DNA of 64,000 bases from Protopterus annectens. Lineage: Eukaryota > Chordata > Ceratodontiformes > Protopteridae. The position numbers and the translations under genes are program-made. Location: NCBI RefSeq assembly GCF_019279795.1, contig NC_056731.1:860613999-860677998 (forward strand), written 5' to 3'. Below the pieces are notes generated by a model, which searched no databases, had not been told where the DNA came from, and worked only from the letters and a program-made list of their open reading frames with translations. Below, piece after piece: positions 21,640 to 33,361 of the stretch (position 1 is its first letter; the number at the start of each line of letters is the position of its first letter).

Positions 21640-22335
21640 CTTGGCATTCTGCAAAAATCTGGACAGTTGAGAGGTATGCTTGTGGGTCAGGCATCGATCA
21701 CCTCACAGTAATCAGTAGAAAACTGAATACAGCGATAGGGCTTTTAATCGATCCACATATGACATGTTGATTATACCCTGTATTTTTTTGGTAAGAAATC
21801 TTTGAGGACACTCCAGCTTTACAGGTGCCTGGCAAGGTAGTTGCGAAAGGGTGCATTGTACTCAACTATTGGCCTGACGTGGCTGAGTGCAGTGGTACTA
21901 TGACATCCTTAGATCTGGATGCCATGCCTTTACTTATAAGCCAAGCCACATAGAAGGGTCTCCTCACCACCATGTATACATGGTGGTCAAAGTTCAGATT
22001 ACAGTCTATCTGAGTACCTAGATCTCTCTCCACTGGGTTCAGTCTTAGGGAGGTGCTATCAATGTTGTAATTTGCAGGGGTATTTGATTTCCCAAATGGT
22101 GTTGTTATGCACTTCTTCATATTTAGTTTGAGATCGTGGCTCTGGCACCAGTCATTAGTCTGCATCAGTCTTTTCTGTAGGATATCAGCATATTTTGGGG
22201 AGTCTGTGATTGCTCCCCAACTTGCAGTCATCAGAAAACTTGGGTACTGCACTGGGTATTTTACTATTTTACACAGCAGCACTTTTCAAGGAGTTACTGT
22301 TAAGATTATGCTGTGGTGAAATAGATTGCAGCTGT
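21640..22335 (-). mobile_element. CR1 LINE fragment (RT thumb and start of C-terminal domain)
   Basis: The minus-strand frame 22282-21866 reads SWGAITDSPKYADIL, CQSHDLKLNMKKCITTPFGK, RDLGTQIDCNLNFDHH and FYVAWLISKGMASRSKDVIVPL. These are the blocks that follow the FADD box in the CR1 copies at 7.4 and 41.3 kb. Below 21866 the C-terminal domain is degenerate. The CR1 tail is missing, so both ends are truncated. Confidence 0.85.
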
Positions 22336-22504
22336 TTCTTGTATTTCTAGTGGTTTGTTTTTAAAAATGGCATAAATGGTGTGTTTTATTTCCATGGAAA
22401 TATTTACTCTTTTATGTATTATTTTATGGTGTCTAAGCCTAACTAGTGATATTAGTTGTGCTATGCATACCTCTCAGTTGTCCATGGTACACTGTGCTGT
22501 GTAT
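22336..22504. other. Unassigned spacer
   Basis: Short AT-rich spacer between the CR1 fragment and the inverted L2 fragment. Nothing recognised. Confidence 0.3.
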
Positions 22505-22765
22505 TTATTAGGAAGTTGTTAGATAAGAGGTAGGTCATGAGTTGGGTGTGAATACATTTTTCTAGTATTTTGACTAGGAGAGATAGAATTGCTATTGGTC
22601 TGTTGTTGGAGAGTTCAGTAAAGTTCCCTCCTTTATGTAGTGAGCTGATGTATGATATTTTCCAAATTATGGGAATATAGTGTTCTGTGATAGACGGTTA
22701 ATCAGAATGGAGATAGGATAGGAGATGGCATCAGCTGCTAGTTTAAGGTATTCTATAAGTTGTCG
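22505..22765 (-). mobile_element. Inverted L2 RT fragment, head-to-head with the next L2
   Basis: On the minus strand from 22765 down: ADNLIEYLKLAADAISYPIS, ILINRL, a break, KYHTSAHYIKEGTLLN, then a FTPNS/IHTQ-like block. These correspond to the RT segment that the adjacent plus-strand L2 also carries in shortened form (GDNLPTEYLKCGKYHTSSHY at 22950-23000). The two copies share content in opposite orientation, meeting near 22765. Confidence 0.75.
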
Positions 22766-23516
22766 GCTACAACAGAATTCAACACATACTTTTTCTAATT
22801 CTAGACTATCACTAACTAAGAACAATAGCAATGTTCCTTTAACTTTCCCAGTAACATCCAGTGAAGCCAATGATACCTTCTCCTTCAAACCTATCCAAAC
22901 CAATACCATAAAAAAAATTCTCAGTAAACTTAAACCTACAACCCTAGCTGGTGACAACTTACCTACAGAATACCTTAAATGTGGAAAATATCATACATCA
23001 TCCCACTACATAAAGGAGGGAACTCTACTGAACTGTCCAACTATAGACCAATAGAAATTCTATCTCCCTAGACAAAATAAGTTTATTCACACCCAACTCA
23101 TGACCTACTTCTTATCTAACAACCTCCTAACAAATACACAGTACAGTTTTCACCCCAATCATAGTAACACAACTGCCCTTCTAAGTTTTACAAATACAAT
23201 CAACCAACACAGAAATTAAGGTAAACTAGTATCTTCCAGCTTCCTGGACCTGTCCAAAGCTTACGACACCATCTCCCAGCAGAAACTCCTCACTTAACTC
23301 TGTGCCCTAAAACACAGTCACTCATCCCTTTCATGGTTCCTTAACTACCTAAGTGATGGACAACAAGCAGTCAAATGGCACCAAGATTTCTCCACTCTCT
23401 TGCCTATCACCATGGGAGTCCCCCAGGGCTCAATTCTAGGTCCTCTTCTCTTCAGTATTTGTACGAATAAACTTCACACTGGAACCCACTTCACCTCTAT
23501 AGTTCAGTACGCAGAT

Positions 23517-23713
23517 AGGTGGTATTGAATACACTGGGCATCTGATGAAGTCTATACTAAGAGAGACGAAAATGCTTGTTTCTTGTGAAGGCGTTCATGT
23601 TTTATGTGTAAAGCGAGTCATTTGGTCCGTTTATGTGTTACCTGTGGAGTTGAATTAAACTTTGTTCTATGGTTTACTCTACGCTCCGTTTATCAGCACA
23701 TTTGTTGAGTTTA
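23517..23713 (+). mobile_element. 197-bp hammerhead-bearing insert (Penelope-like end or retrozyme-like)
   Basis: Inserted into the L2 YADD box with a perfect 13-bp target duplication, TCAGTACGCAGAT (23504-23516 and 23714-23726). No ORF. Near its 5' end lies a hammerhead ribozyme motif (separate entry). Downstream come GAGTTGAATTAAACTTTGTT and GGTTTACTCTACGCTCC. The short size, precise duplication and ribozyme fit either a 5'-truncated Penelope-like terminal repeat or a small non-autonomous retrozyme. The 19.3-19.5 kb insert shares its CTGATGAAG...GAAA...CTTGTG layout. Confidence 0.7.
23536..23602 (+). ncRNA. Hammerhead ribozyme motif
   Basis: Core CTGATGA at 23542-23548 and GAAA at 23568-23571. 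Helix II: GTCT 23550-23553 with AGAC 23564-23567, closed by a 10-nt loop. Helix III: ATGC 23572-23575 with GCGT 23591-23594 (one G-U pair), loop TTGTTTCTTGTGAAG. The cleavage triplet position is T23595-C23596, preceded by the closing pair A23571-T23595. Helix I: GGGCAT 23536-23541 with ATGTTT 23597-23602 (three Watson-Crick, three G-U). One extra A (23549) sits between the core and helix II, and helix I is weak. Topology and all core bases are present. Cleavage activity is inference. Confidence 0.65.
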
Positions 23714-25401
23714 TCAGTACGCAGATCACTACACTCATCTGCGCTGCACCCACCCTACCAGATCTTGAAGAAATAACACAATGGTCTTCCAAAGCTGGGG
23801 AATCCTGGCTCTCAAGCTTACAACTGAGTCTTAAAAAGTAGAACTAAACTAATGAAATTTGGACCCGGTAAATCCATAGATTCTTCATCTTCATTTCATA
23901 TCTGTTCCGTCAACAGTACTGTAACAGCTACAGTATCTCAAATGAAACTGCTTGGTGTTCTAATAGACAATAATATGAAATTTGACAAACATCTATCTCA
24001 GATTATCAAAAAGACACATATAAAACTAGGAACACTATTTAGAATCAAACCATACCTCACCAACACTACAAGACGTCAGTTGCCAGAACCCATCTACTCT
24101 CTACTCTGCTATATGCCTCCCCAATTTTTACCAACCTAAAGAAAACAGATTTAGCAAAACTAGAAGCTTGCTACAACAAAATAGCCAAATTTGCAACAAA
24201 TTCCCACACAGGTCCCACAACTCCTCTGCTCTACAACAATTCAACTGGTTAGAATTACCCCACTATTTAACCTATACTCAGCTTATCACTGCCCACGGCC
24301 TGATACTTTAACCAGATAAATTACCTACTCTGCAAAATCTACTCCCACCCTATACCAACAAATGAGTCCTCTGTTCCTCAAACAAATTTCTACTACAAAT
24401 CACCAAATCCAACAATACTGTCAGGGACACTCTCTACTCCAACTATATCTCCAGAAATTGGAACACTGTCCCTCAAGCTATCATAACTGCAGTTAATCCC
24501 TTTCATTTAAAAAAAACTACTTAAGAATCACCTGATCAAAAACTGGCTTTGCCCATGTTTTAGCCCTGGCTAAATTCCATTCTTCCTGTATATTAGCTAC
24601 CCACACCTACCTTCTTCCACTCTTACTGATCATCATATAGAACTGTACAGCACTCTATACTGCCCAATCTCCTCTCTACCCCTCCAACCAACCATACATC
24701 TATTTATTCCATATTTTCCCCTACAGAATCCCAAATCATTCTCTCTCTTCCCTCTCACTCTACTTAGCGATCCTTAGTTTAACTCTTCTCTCTCTCCACC
24801 TAACCCTTAACCTACCATTTCTATTTCCTCTCATTTAACCTAACCACTCATTCCCTACACTCTGTCCATCTGCTCCTCAACGCTATACTTTCTCCTAAGC
24901 TCCTCTTGCTTCTTCCCTATGCATACCCCTCACTGTACTCTTTCACACTTAAGCTCGTACCACCTATTTTCCCTCCTCGGTAATTCCTTTGCTCTCCTGT
25001 CTCAAACCTGTACTACAAGACCCACAAAATAAGCACACTATAATAAACAATACTCATTTAATTATTTAGTAGAATATTTCTATCTGAATTACATAATTGT
25101 AAAGTCCACCTCACGTGTCTCGTGGATATATCTTCCTTATAAAAATCTAACATCAGTATCTAATGTGCAAGATAGTTTTAACTAATGTATGTAAAAATGT
25201 TTGTTCTGTCCATTAAAGTGAATTTCATGGTATATACAAAATGTCCAATATTGATGTGTAACAAGCTAATGTAATCAATGTAATTAATGTAATTATGCTA
25301 ATTGTCTCTGGGGCTTTTCGCCCCAGGCCTCTGCTGAAAATGGGCACCCACCCAGTCAGACTTTCCCGGTAAACAAATGTCAGATAAATAAATAAATAAA
25401 T

Positions 25402-27529
25402 ATTGCAAAATGTTCCTGATGGGGTTTTCACTCACTCACACATGCAGAGTTCTAATACAATGCCACTACATGTTTCATACCTGACTCACATGTGTACATC
25501 ACTAGTCTATCTCCATGATCTACTCCCACAGCTGTCATCATTCCATTCCAAAGGATCTTCCCTGAAGTGGGGAATAAGTATTGAAGATAAGGAGAAGAGA
25601 GAGGAACATGGGAACAAGTATTTTAGGAATGTAAAGAGTTTACTGATTTTATAAACTCCTATCAAAATGGTTTGATACCAATGTCCATGGAAAGTTGTAG
25701 TGAATAAGGAGGTGTTTTTGAGTTTGTGTTTAGAGCTAGACATGTGAAGATATACCAAGACTTGATTAAGTTTAGTGCTGTTGTCAGCCAAAACAGCAGT
25801 AATGATTAAGTGGAAATCAAAGAATTGACAAGCTTTAGAAGATGTACTTAGCATTGTTAAAGAAATGGAGGTGATATCTTTAAAGGAGAGAGGGAGTACA
25901 GTGTATAAATTAAATGCATTATTTTGGATCAATGCAATCAAAACTGTGGTCAACAAGATGCATTATATGAGAGTGTTGATGGGTGTTGAACCAATATGAT
26001 GCCATGATGCAATGACTAAGACTGACGTATGAGGAAAAATGTATTATGCATGAAATGATAATGGAAAATGTTCATCATTTTTTTTTATTATTAATGCATG
26101 TGAACTTATATTGCAAGTTCAAGTGTAAGGAATGAATAAACTTGTTAAAAAAATAAGCAACTGGATTCTTTCAACTGCTTGTTTCAAATATGGCTTTTTC
26201 AAATATGTTGTTCTATGCCTACTTGGTCAACATTTCGCTCCTTTACACAGCATGATTGGGCTGTGATTCTGAGACTTGAGCCTCCAACTTTTAGTGTTTC
26301 AGGACTTGGACTTCATGTGCTTATATTTAGGCCATTTTTCAGTTAGTTTTAAAAGTGCCTGGGATTTATCTAATAATTATTCACAGCAGAAAAACTCCAA
26401 AGTTCAATATAATGGAGATGTACTCATTATATCTGATGATCTGCAGTGGATGCCATTTGCAGTAAATGCTTATTAGGTTCAACTCTCCTCCTGTGTCTGG
26501 ATGGCCTCTTCAGTCCTGCAGCTCTGGCTCTCCTTGAAATTCAGGTAGCTCAATATTTACGTAATGCAAGTGTTTTTTAAAGTTTCCAGTCAAAATCGAT
26601 ATAAACTCATCATAGAAAATGTTCATAAGTTTGTGACCTGAATTCTGACCTGAGGGCCATTGAGGGACACAGACTCTAAACAATCCAAGTAATAAGTCTT
26701 GGCTCTTATGCAGTTACTGTTTTTTTAAGAAAATATGATATCTGATTCTTAACGCAAAATATGGAAGCCTGTTCAAAATACAGGAGGAATATGGTTGGTC
26801 ACAGACTGTTTTCTTAATTCTGTCTGGTATATACCAGTACAAGAATTCATATTACAAAGCCTATAAGTATTTAGCAGTCACTGAAATTTAAATATCAAGC
26901 TTTCTTAATTGTGCATTTTTATAAGCTTTATAGGTAAAAATGAAAATGACCTTAAATAATAGTAATACAATAAAAAAACTAAAATATTTGCATCTTTCTT
27001 TGTATGATAAACACTTTACTGATGGAATTATCTTTGTAAATTTTATCTGAACAGATTCACATGGCAAAGTCATCTGATTAACTTATTTATTTTTGTGTTT
27101 CAAACCAGTTTTTAAACAATGTATTACATTTAACCCAGGTATATTATCACCTCTAAGAATATTTTTCCAGTTATTTTCCTCTTCTTCAGTCTTTGTTCTT
27201 ATATCTCCTAGACTAACATTTATATTAATTACTTGTGAGATAGCAAATTCAAACGTGGGTGGTATCTATTTCTTGAATATGCTTGTACAGTGTATTTTTA
27301 CAGATGCCACTATTTAATTCTGAAACATGATCACATATCCATCCATCTGCAATCACTTTTTCTCAGTTATGCACATGGGTTGGGGTGTCACTTTAACAGA
27401 GCCAAGGTTCACATTTCCTTTCTTTTAACTTTTTATAAGATTTTCCTACATAAAATGCATTATAAACTTTGCATAAAGCAATAGAAATAATATTTTTAAA
27501 ATTATTTTAGCGTAAGTTGTTAAAAAAAA
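25402..27529. other. Unassigned AT-rich DNA
   Basis: About 2.1 kb without recognisable coding or repeat motif. The longest open frame (25507-25956, minus, 149 codons) lacks any family signature, is Leu/Ser/Thr-rich and could be chance in AT-rich DNA. Confidence 0.35.
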
Positions 27530-27692
27530 TACATCTGCATTTTAGGGTGTCCAAATGATGTATTCCTATACATAAACTTATATTATTGTGACTAAAAACA
27601 GGGATATGTACATTTTTGTGTTATAGGGTATACAAAAGATGTTTTCCTATATACATAAACCCTCATTATTTGGAATTAAAAAAGGAAATGTA
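27530..27692. repeat. Two diverged tandem units of about 82 bp
   Basis: Both units follow the order ACATYT...G, TTTTAGGGTGTCC or TATAGGGTATAC, AAAAGATGTTTTCCTATA, ACATAAAC, TATTATTGTGACTAAAAA or CATTATTTGGAATTAAAAA, then GGGATATGTA or GGAAATGTA. About 75% identical by eye. Old local duplication. Confidence 0.6.
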
Positions 27693-29584
27693 ATTTTTTT
27701 CTCACTATGTTTCACGTTCAGCTAATGTTTATCTTTCGTATAACAAAGTTTCTGTTTCAAGTTTTAGAACTTTTATAGGAGAAACACAGTTTTGTCTCAA
27801 AAAGGGACTGCAGAATATGTTAGTTCTTCTTAATTATTTCACTAACTTCACTTATGTGTCTCTTATAATACAAAGTTCCTCTGGTAGCTTCTTTAACACT
27901 TTTTGTGGTATATAGCTATCTGAAAAGTATAGAGTACTGCTTTCTTTATCCCCATCTCCCATAACTTGCTGCTGTGTTATTTTTATCTCTGTATCCAGTA
28001 ACCACTTTCTGTAAACTCTTTATCTAACTTATCCATGTGTTGCTAAGTTATCTTTAGTGTTCACGCTGAATATTCTATGCATTTGCCCCTTAACCACGTT
28101 TTAAAAAATGTGAATCGCCTGCTTGTCCTGTGAATATATTCTGCCTAGTTTGCTTCTGCCTCCCTCACTAAGATATACTAAAATGTCCAGAAAATTAATA
28201 GTTCTGTCTGACTTTGTTGTCTTACACTTCAAAAATGTTTGTGATAAATAATTAAAAAAAAGTGCAATCTGATATTATTACCCCAAGTCATAAAAATATT
28301 ATCTACAAACTATATATAAAGCAACAAATCAGTATCATAGATATTTTGATTTAAAACATATTGGTGTTCCCAAAATGACTTAATGAAATTTGCATAGCTA
28401 TAGCTACCTTGTCTCTGCAATTTAATATTATAGTAAAAAACAAAACATTCTTAAATGAATTGTCAGTAGGGAATGGAAAAGGATCACTGCTGCTATTTTC
28501 AAATTACATGTAAAGTGATTTAAATTGTTTACTGACAGTAAGCACAAATCCTTTATTAAGGAAAAATACTGAAACCACTGTTATGAGTAATTCATCACTA
28601 ATGGAATATTAAGATTTTGAACAAAAAATTTATTTTTATTTTATTTTTCAATAGAATTTAAGTAAAAACCACATAAATCTAACAAAATGGGTAAAAACAT
28701 AGACTTACTCATAGTCATTTTGGCAGGCAAAGTGACAATACTGTGCCATCTATGACTATTCCCAGAGGATCTTTACCCGTTGGAGATTGTATTGTGTGTA
28801 ATCATGTTGTGACATCTTTTGAAAAGATTAAAACATTAACTGCAACTGATGAGATACAAATTATCTTGATTTAGTGAATCCTTTCTCTTATTGTAAAATA
28901 AGTATGAATCCAGTTTTAAAATAAAAAAAACACTTTCTTTCTAAGCACATCTGCAAGGTAATAGTTTAACTAGTATAGCAAATGTACTAATCAAATAATT
29001 ACCCTACGTTATCTCATCAAAATCAATGGAAAGTTGAACACTGAAGTGAAAGGTCATGTTATTTATTACCATAACTTCTCATCAATGTACCAAGGACATG
29101 GCCCAGGACATGGATAACACCTAGTTCCTGTTACTATGTACTCTAAGCACTTGCAATCAGTTTCCCTTAGCAAATTGATCACGGGGCTTTTCCGGCAGTC
29201 TTTCTAGTCGTAAGATTAAAGATTACCTGGAGCTATAGGTGATTGGATCTTCTGTGAGGGTTTTCTCTTGCTGGTATTCTTTTTTTTTTTTTTTAATTAT
29301 CTAACTTTACCATGCTTAATGTGGAGGTGGGTTTCTCTGTATCAGCAACTTGAAATACATTATTGTGTTTGCATTGTCAGCATGTTTAATGATCACACAT
29401 AGTCTTATATAGCCACTTGGGTGTTCTGTTTTTATCAGCAGTTTAACAAAAAATGTATATTTTGCATTTTTCAAGCTGACAAACTTAGTATTTATCTCAG
29501 TCAAACCACTGGTATGTTCCTGTCAAGGGAGAGTCAAAAATAATATTGTTTTCTAGGAAAAGTAATATTTATGTACACTTTTTA
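27693..29584. other. Unassigned AT-rich DNA
   Basis: About 1.9 kb, very AT-rich, with a poly-T tract at 29281-29294. No gene or known element identified. Confidence 0.35.
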
Positions 29585-30667
29585 TGTGATATATGCTGAT
29601 GACATGGTTCTATAGCACAGCAACCCTTCCCTTACAATATTACAAAAACTTTAGTCAGACCTCCTTGCACGTATCTAATTGATCAACAACAGAAGGCTTT
29701 TACTTAACCCCTCTGAAACAGTATGTTTTGGAATGAAGAACAAACTTTCTAAAACGTTGGTAGTAATGAATATCACAGACCCCAAAAACTCCACCATGCA
29801 TAACATAAATGCATTTAAATATCTGGATCTATGGTTAGATCCCTCCCTTACCTTCATGCCCCACCTTGACATCACGAAGAAAAAAAAAATATTCATTCTT
29901 ATTTTGGGCTTATAAAATCTCCCTGTTTCTCTCCAAGTCTTCCAGCACAGCCATAGGTAAAGAAATATTTCTCTCCCAGTTATAATACAGCTTCCCATTA
30001 GTAGATAAAAACTCAAAACTCAGACAATGACTAATGGAATCTAAAGGTTCACCACACTCTCACCTAAAATAAAATAATCCCTGTAAAACTCTAGAGTAAA
30101 GAAAAATTGCTTCTAGTCAAACAAAAATATTATCTAATGTGATCATAACAACTATTTAAAATGCTTAGTACCTAAACAGTTTCATCCCTTGCAGCTAAGG
30201 TGATACACAAAATACTATCTACTATCTCGAAAACCACAGCACATCTCTTCCTACTTTACAAGCCCACAAAAGCAAGGTCCACTGCTCAGATGTTTCACTC
30301 TCAATTACCCCGCTATTATTTATCTTAACAAAATGTCTCACCAACTGGAAGCTCATCTTCAAGTACTCACCAAAACTATGGTCATATAACCTAATTACAT
30401 CAGATATCTCTGTCTTCCATTTTCTTTTGAGAACTTATACCACTATGTACAGTTAATCGCACTTCTTACCATCTAGCCGTATATTTTTTATATATAACTG
30501 CATATATTTCCTCTTTATTGTTTACATTTTATTGTGTTTGTTTTTTATTCTATATATTAATGTGTGCCTTGATTTTCTATATTTATTGTTTGCCTTGTGC
30601 TGCCAATTTCTACTTTCTGTGTAACTTTCTCTTGGCCGAGAGTGACAAATTCAAATAAATAAACAAA
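29585..30667 (+). mobile_element. Diverged L2/Rex-like LINE, YADD box to 3' tail
   Basis: Begins at an intact YADDMVL box (29593-29613), then RRLLLNPSETVCFGMKNK and FKYLDLWLDPSLTFMPHLD (29814-29870), which are RT thumb blocks. A stop-riddled C-terminal domain follows to about 30450. The 3' end has TTGGCCGAGAGTGACAAATT then AAATAAATAAACAAAT, a short stem-loop plus simple-repeat tail of the L2/Rex type. It is 5'-truncated right at the active site. The sequence is clearly different from the other L2 copies, so it is a separate subfamily. Confidence 0.78.
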
Positions 30668-31313
30668 TCTAGCAAAACGTGCATATTTTACATGCTCTAA
30701 CAAGCATGCACATATTTAAAGATCTGTTGTCTTTAGTTACAAGGCTATGCAAAACAGCATGAAAGTGGATTTATTAATGGGTCTTGGTTGTCATTTGCCA
30801 GAATGACCTTTGTAAATTGACAGAGTGCACCTTTTACAAAAACAGACAGCAGAAAACAAATGTGTAGCTTTCAGTTCCCTTCAAAGTAAAACAATAAATG
30901 TGTAATATTAGTGTGATTTCAAACCTAAAAAGTATATGTGTGTGCGTGTTTGTGTGTTTCTGTTTGTCATGTTTTATTTCTTTGTATAAGTTGGGGTCAA
31001 AAAATGACATTAAAATTAATTATTGTTGCATTTAAAATTCAAGATGCAGTTGCTTCTGTGTCTTTGAGGTTAGGATGCAACTCTAGTGGCATTTTCATAT
31101 ATGTTCAACCTTTTTGGGGATATAGGTTTTTAAATACAAAGAGCAAAAATTGCCCAAAACTGCCTGAATTCCAGAATCAGATCTTCTAAAAATGTTCAAC
31201 AGTTAAGGGGTTAATGGCAAAAAAACAAAAAATAATGCTGGTCTATTGTCGTGTAGAACTGTAGGAGTAATATGTACCCTGAGGTGTTCCTGAAACTATT
31301 TTTGAACAATCTT
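30668..31313. other. Unassigned DNA
   Basis: No gene or element recognised. A loose TGTG-rich stretch lies at 30937-30960. Confidence 0.3.
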
Positions 31314-31452
31314 AGAAGTTGGCATAATGGTTAAGGTGTTTACCTTACAGACTCAAGTTACAGGGTTTGATTCTTATCTATTGGAAGCATGGCTAAGTTT
31401 GAAAAAAAAACTCTTTGGGGTTGTTAGCCTAGTAAATACCTATGAATGATAA
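31314..31452 (+). mobile_element. tRNA-headed SINE with a CR1-like 3' end
   Basis: The RNA polymerase III A box TGGCATAATGG is at 31320-31330 and the B box GGTTTGATTCT at 31364-31374, a tRNA-like spacing. The 3' part reads ATGGCTAAGTTTG, poly-A, TTTGGGGTTGTTAGCCTAGT, then ACCTATGAATGA. This parallels the end of the 8.2 kb CR1 (ATGGCTAGGCTTG ... AGGGCCGTTAACCTAGTACC ... CCTATGAA). A SINE sharing the LINE tail is expected to be mobilised by that LINE (established principle; inference here). Confidence 0.72.
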
Positions 31453-32100
31453 ACTAAGAGCTATGAAACTATTAGACTATATTGGGTAAGAATCCAGGAG
31501 CACCTTAGGGGTGTAAATAATAATAGGCTGGGAAGTCCAATTGCAGTACATTTTTATTTATTTATTTCATTTAGCATTTGTTAACTGAGTAAATGAGCTG
31601 GTCCAAAGATCTTCTCAGGCTAGACCTGTCCATGAAGGCAAAGACAATATACAAGCAATAATTATTGTAGCAATGAACCATGCTGGGGAGTGCTCGAATT
31701 TGAATGCTAAAATTCTGGAACAGATTTGTATTGGTAGTAGAGAATGTAAAAATCTTAAAGATATGCTTTTAAATTTATGAATCTGTTTATATTCTGAAGT
31801 ATAGTATTTGAAACCTCAGGGTCTAAATACTGAATGATACTGGAGATGTTTATTTATTTATTTATTTATTTATTTATTAAAAATGAAAAGTTTTTAGTAT
31901 TTAATTATGTCTTCTTGTTAATTTGTGTTTGGACTTTCAAAATGCCTTTTAAATAAATATGCATTATTTTATGCCTCTTTGTACTCCATATATTTCTTTG
32001 CTGAAGTGCTAGAGAATTAACAAATTTCCAGTGATTTTATCAGTTGCCTTTTCGTACTTTACAATAATTCATTCTCTTGCGTGTTTTTTTTTCTATTTTT
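31453..32100. other. AT-rich spacer with a (TTTA)n tract
   Basis: Contains (TTTA)8 at 31848-31879 and another short ATTT run at 31551-31566, the kind of tails left by L2-type insertions. No coding sequence seen. Confidence 0.4.
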
Positions 32101-32112
32101 CTTGTTTTGCAG

Positions 32113-32314
32113 GTTGTGCTGACTCAATAGGTGGGATCAAAGTAGTTTATCAGGGGCTGAGTATGCCACCCAAGTCTGACACAATGCTAGATCATGTGCC
32201 AGTAGAAGGCAAGCTCATCTCTGAATATCAGAATGAGAGAAAATTCAGAAGTGTATCTAGTGGGGGACATCAGAATGCCTTCTCCTCCTTCCTCCCCCCG
32301 GACTTATGCAAGTG
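32113..32314 (+). other. Possible exon, unsupported by family match
   Basis: A pyrimidine tract followed by TTTTGCAG (32103-32112) looks like a 3' splice site. The following 200 bp are more GC-rich than their surroundings and open in one frame (GIKVVYQGLSMPPKSDTM near the start), ending at TGA 32313. I do not recognise the peptide, and no matching donor or neighbour exon was found. It may equally be part of an unrecognised repeat. Confidence 0.15.
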
Positions 32315-33114
32315 AGCTGGAGCCATTGTGGATCTTAAGGGCACCCTAGAGGTGGTGAAAGCAACTTCTGCTTGATGAGGGATGTTATTAGGATCTACCC
32401 TTACTTCCCTACTCCCCAACTCTGCATTTCTTGGTATAGCCAACTGCTACTCCCTTCTGTGAACCGTGCCTCCCCTCAAGAAGCATTTCTGATGAACACC
32501 CTCCCCTGGATAGGCATGCCCATCCTTCCCTGCCTGTACCTCAGATGCCTGAGCTGCTAATCAATTCCAGGTTGCCTGAGCCATAGTAAGGGCATGATCC
32601 TTCTAAGCCCCAGTACTGGTTTGAGGAAAACACTCTTATCCTTGTTCTTATTATAGGCACCTGGCAGATCCATTTCTGATAAAAGATGTAACATCACGAA
32701 CCAAGTGAAACTCTTGAATGATGGCAGTGTTTAATGCAATATTCTGAAAGTGATAATTGTTCCTTTTATATTCTGTAATAATTATCTGAGTAAGTGCATG
32801 CATTAATTTTGTACCTCTGACTCACTTAAGTGTGCAGGAAGATACCTAATGTTTGATGAAGTATCTTGCGACCCTTCTCATCTAAAATAGCTCCCAGATA
32901 CTGTTGAATTTCTCACATATTACCATACCCCTATGTGTGATAGTTTAGCCTGAAGAGGTACATACAAAATGATGGGATACCTAGAAGAACTTAAAGATGT
33001 ATTTGGCTTTTGGATTCATAACAAAAGTACATTTCTATGAATCTCGAGTCCATGAAGTAGGACAAAAAGCTATGGAAACACTGACAGAATGAATTAGTTT
33101 AGAGTAATTGACTA
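32315..33114. other. Unassigned DNA
   Basis: The CT-rich stretch at 32380-32640 has composition unlike the flanking AT-rich DNA but shows no motif I can name. Confidence 0.3.
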
Positions 33115-33359
33115 ATTGCCTTTAGACAATGGGCAAACTGTACATCAATACCCTGATTGGAGAATGAGCGTTTTCCAGCAGGGTATTAATGTACAAGTAA
33201 TGCCAGTTGAAAAGCAAGTCCGCCACTTCAAGGCAGCTTATCAAGCCATCGTGGAGCTCAGACTGAGGAAATGGGGAACAGTCGCCATTATTTTACACTC
33301 GTGAAACAGCGTTTTTGCTGTTTAGTGAGTGTAAAATATAAAAAAGGAAAACAACAGAA

Positions 33360-33361
<2 letters not shown>

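Larger units (their letters stand above)
22880..24570 (+). pseudogene. L2 reverse transcriptase relict
   Basis: Readable blocks across several frames: SFKPIQTNTIKKI, FHPNHSNTTALLSFTN (23150), SSFLDLSKAYDTISQQKLL (23240), MGVPQGSILGPLLFSI (23410-23460), VQYAD (23500-23516) where a 197-bp insert splits the YADD box, then LLGVLIDNNMKFDKHLSQII (23950-24010) and a C-terminal domain ending near 24560. Deletion of the insert restores YAD-H, not YADD, so the copy may already have been dead when the insertion occurred, or it changed afterwards. Confidence 0.82.
22766..25401 (+). mobile_element. L2-type LINE, RT to 3' tail
   Basis: Starts in the endonuclease-RT linker (SFKPIQTNTIKKILSKLKPT at 22886-22945) and runs to a tail GGGCCTCTGCTGAAAATGGG, CAGTCAGACTTTCCCGGTAA and (ATAA)n at 25401. 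The 3' UTR (24570-25300) is C/T-rich, as in the 11.7 kb fragment. An internal deletion removes the SYPISILIN block that its inverted neighbour keeps. It is interrupted at the YADD box by a 197-bp insert. Confidence 0.88.

Noticed and set aside
22505..23060. Twin-priming inversion of one L2
   Set aside because: The inverted and direct pieces contain the same RT segment, whereas twin priming gives non-overlapping halves.
25507..25956. 149-codon minus-strand frame as a host gene
   Set aside because: No recognisable domain, AT-rich composition, no neighbouring exon signals.
31314..31380. A functional tRNA gene
   Set aside because: A and B boxes are present but no cloverleaf with a proper acceptor stem; the CR1-like 3' end marks it as a SINE.
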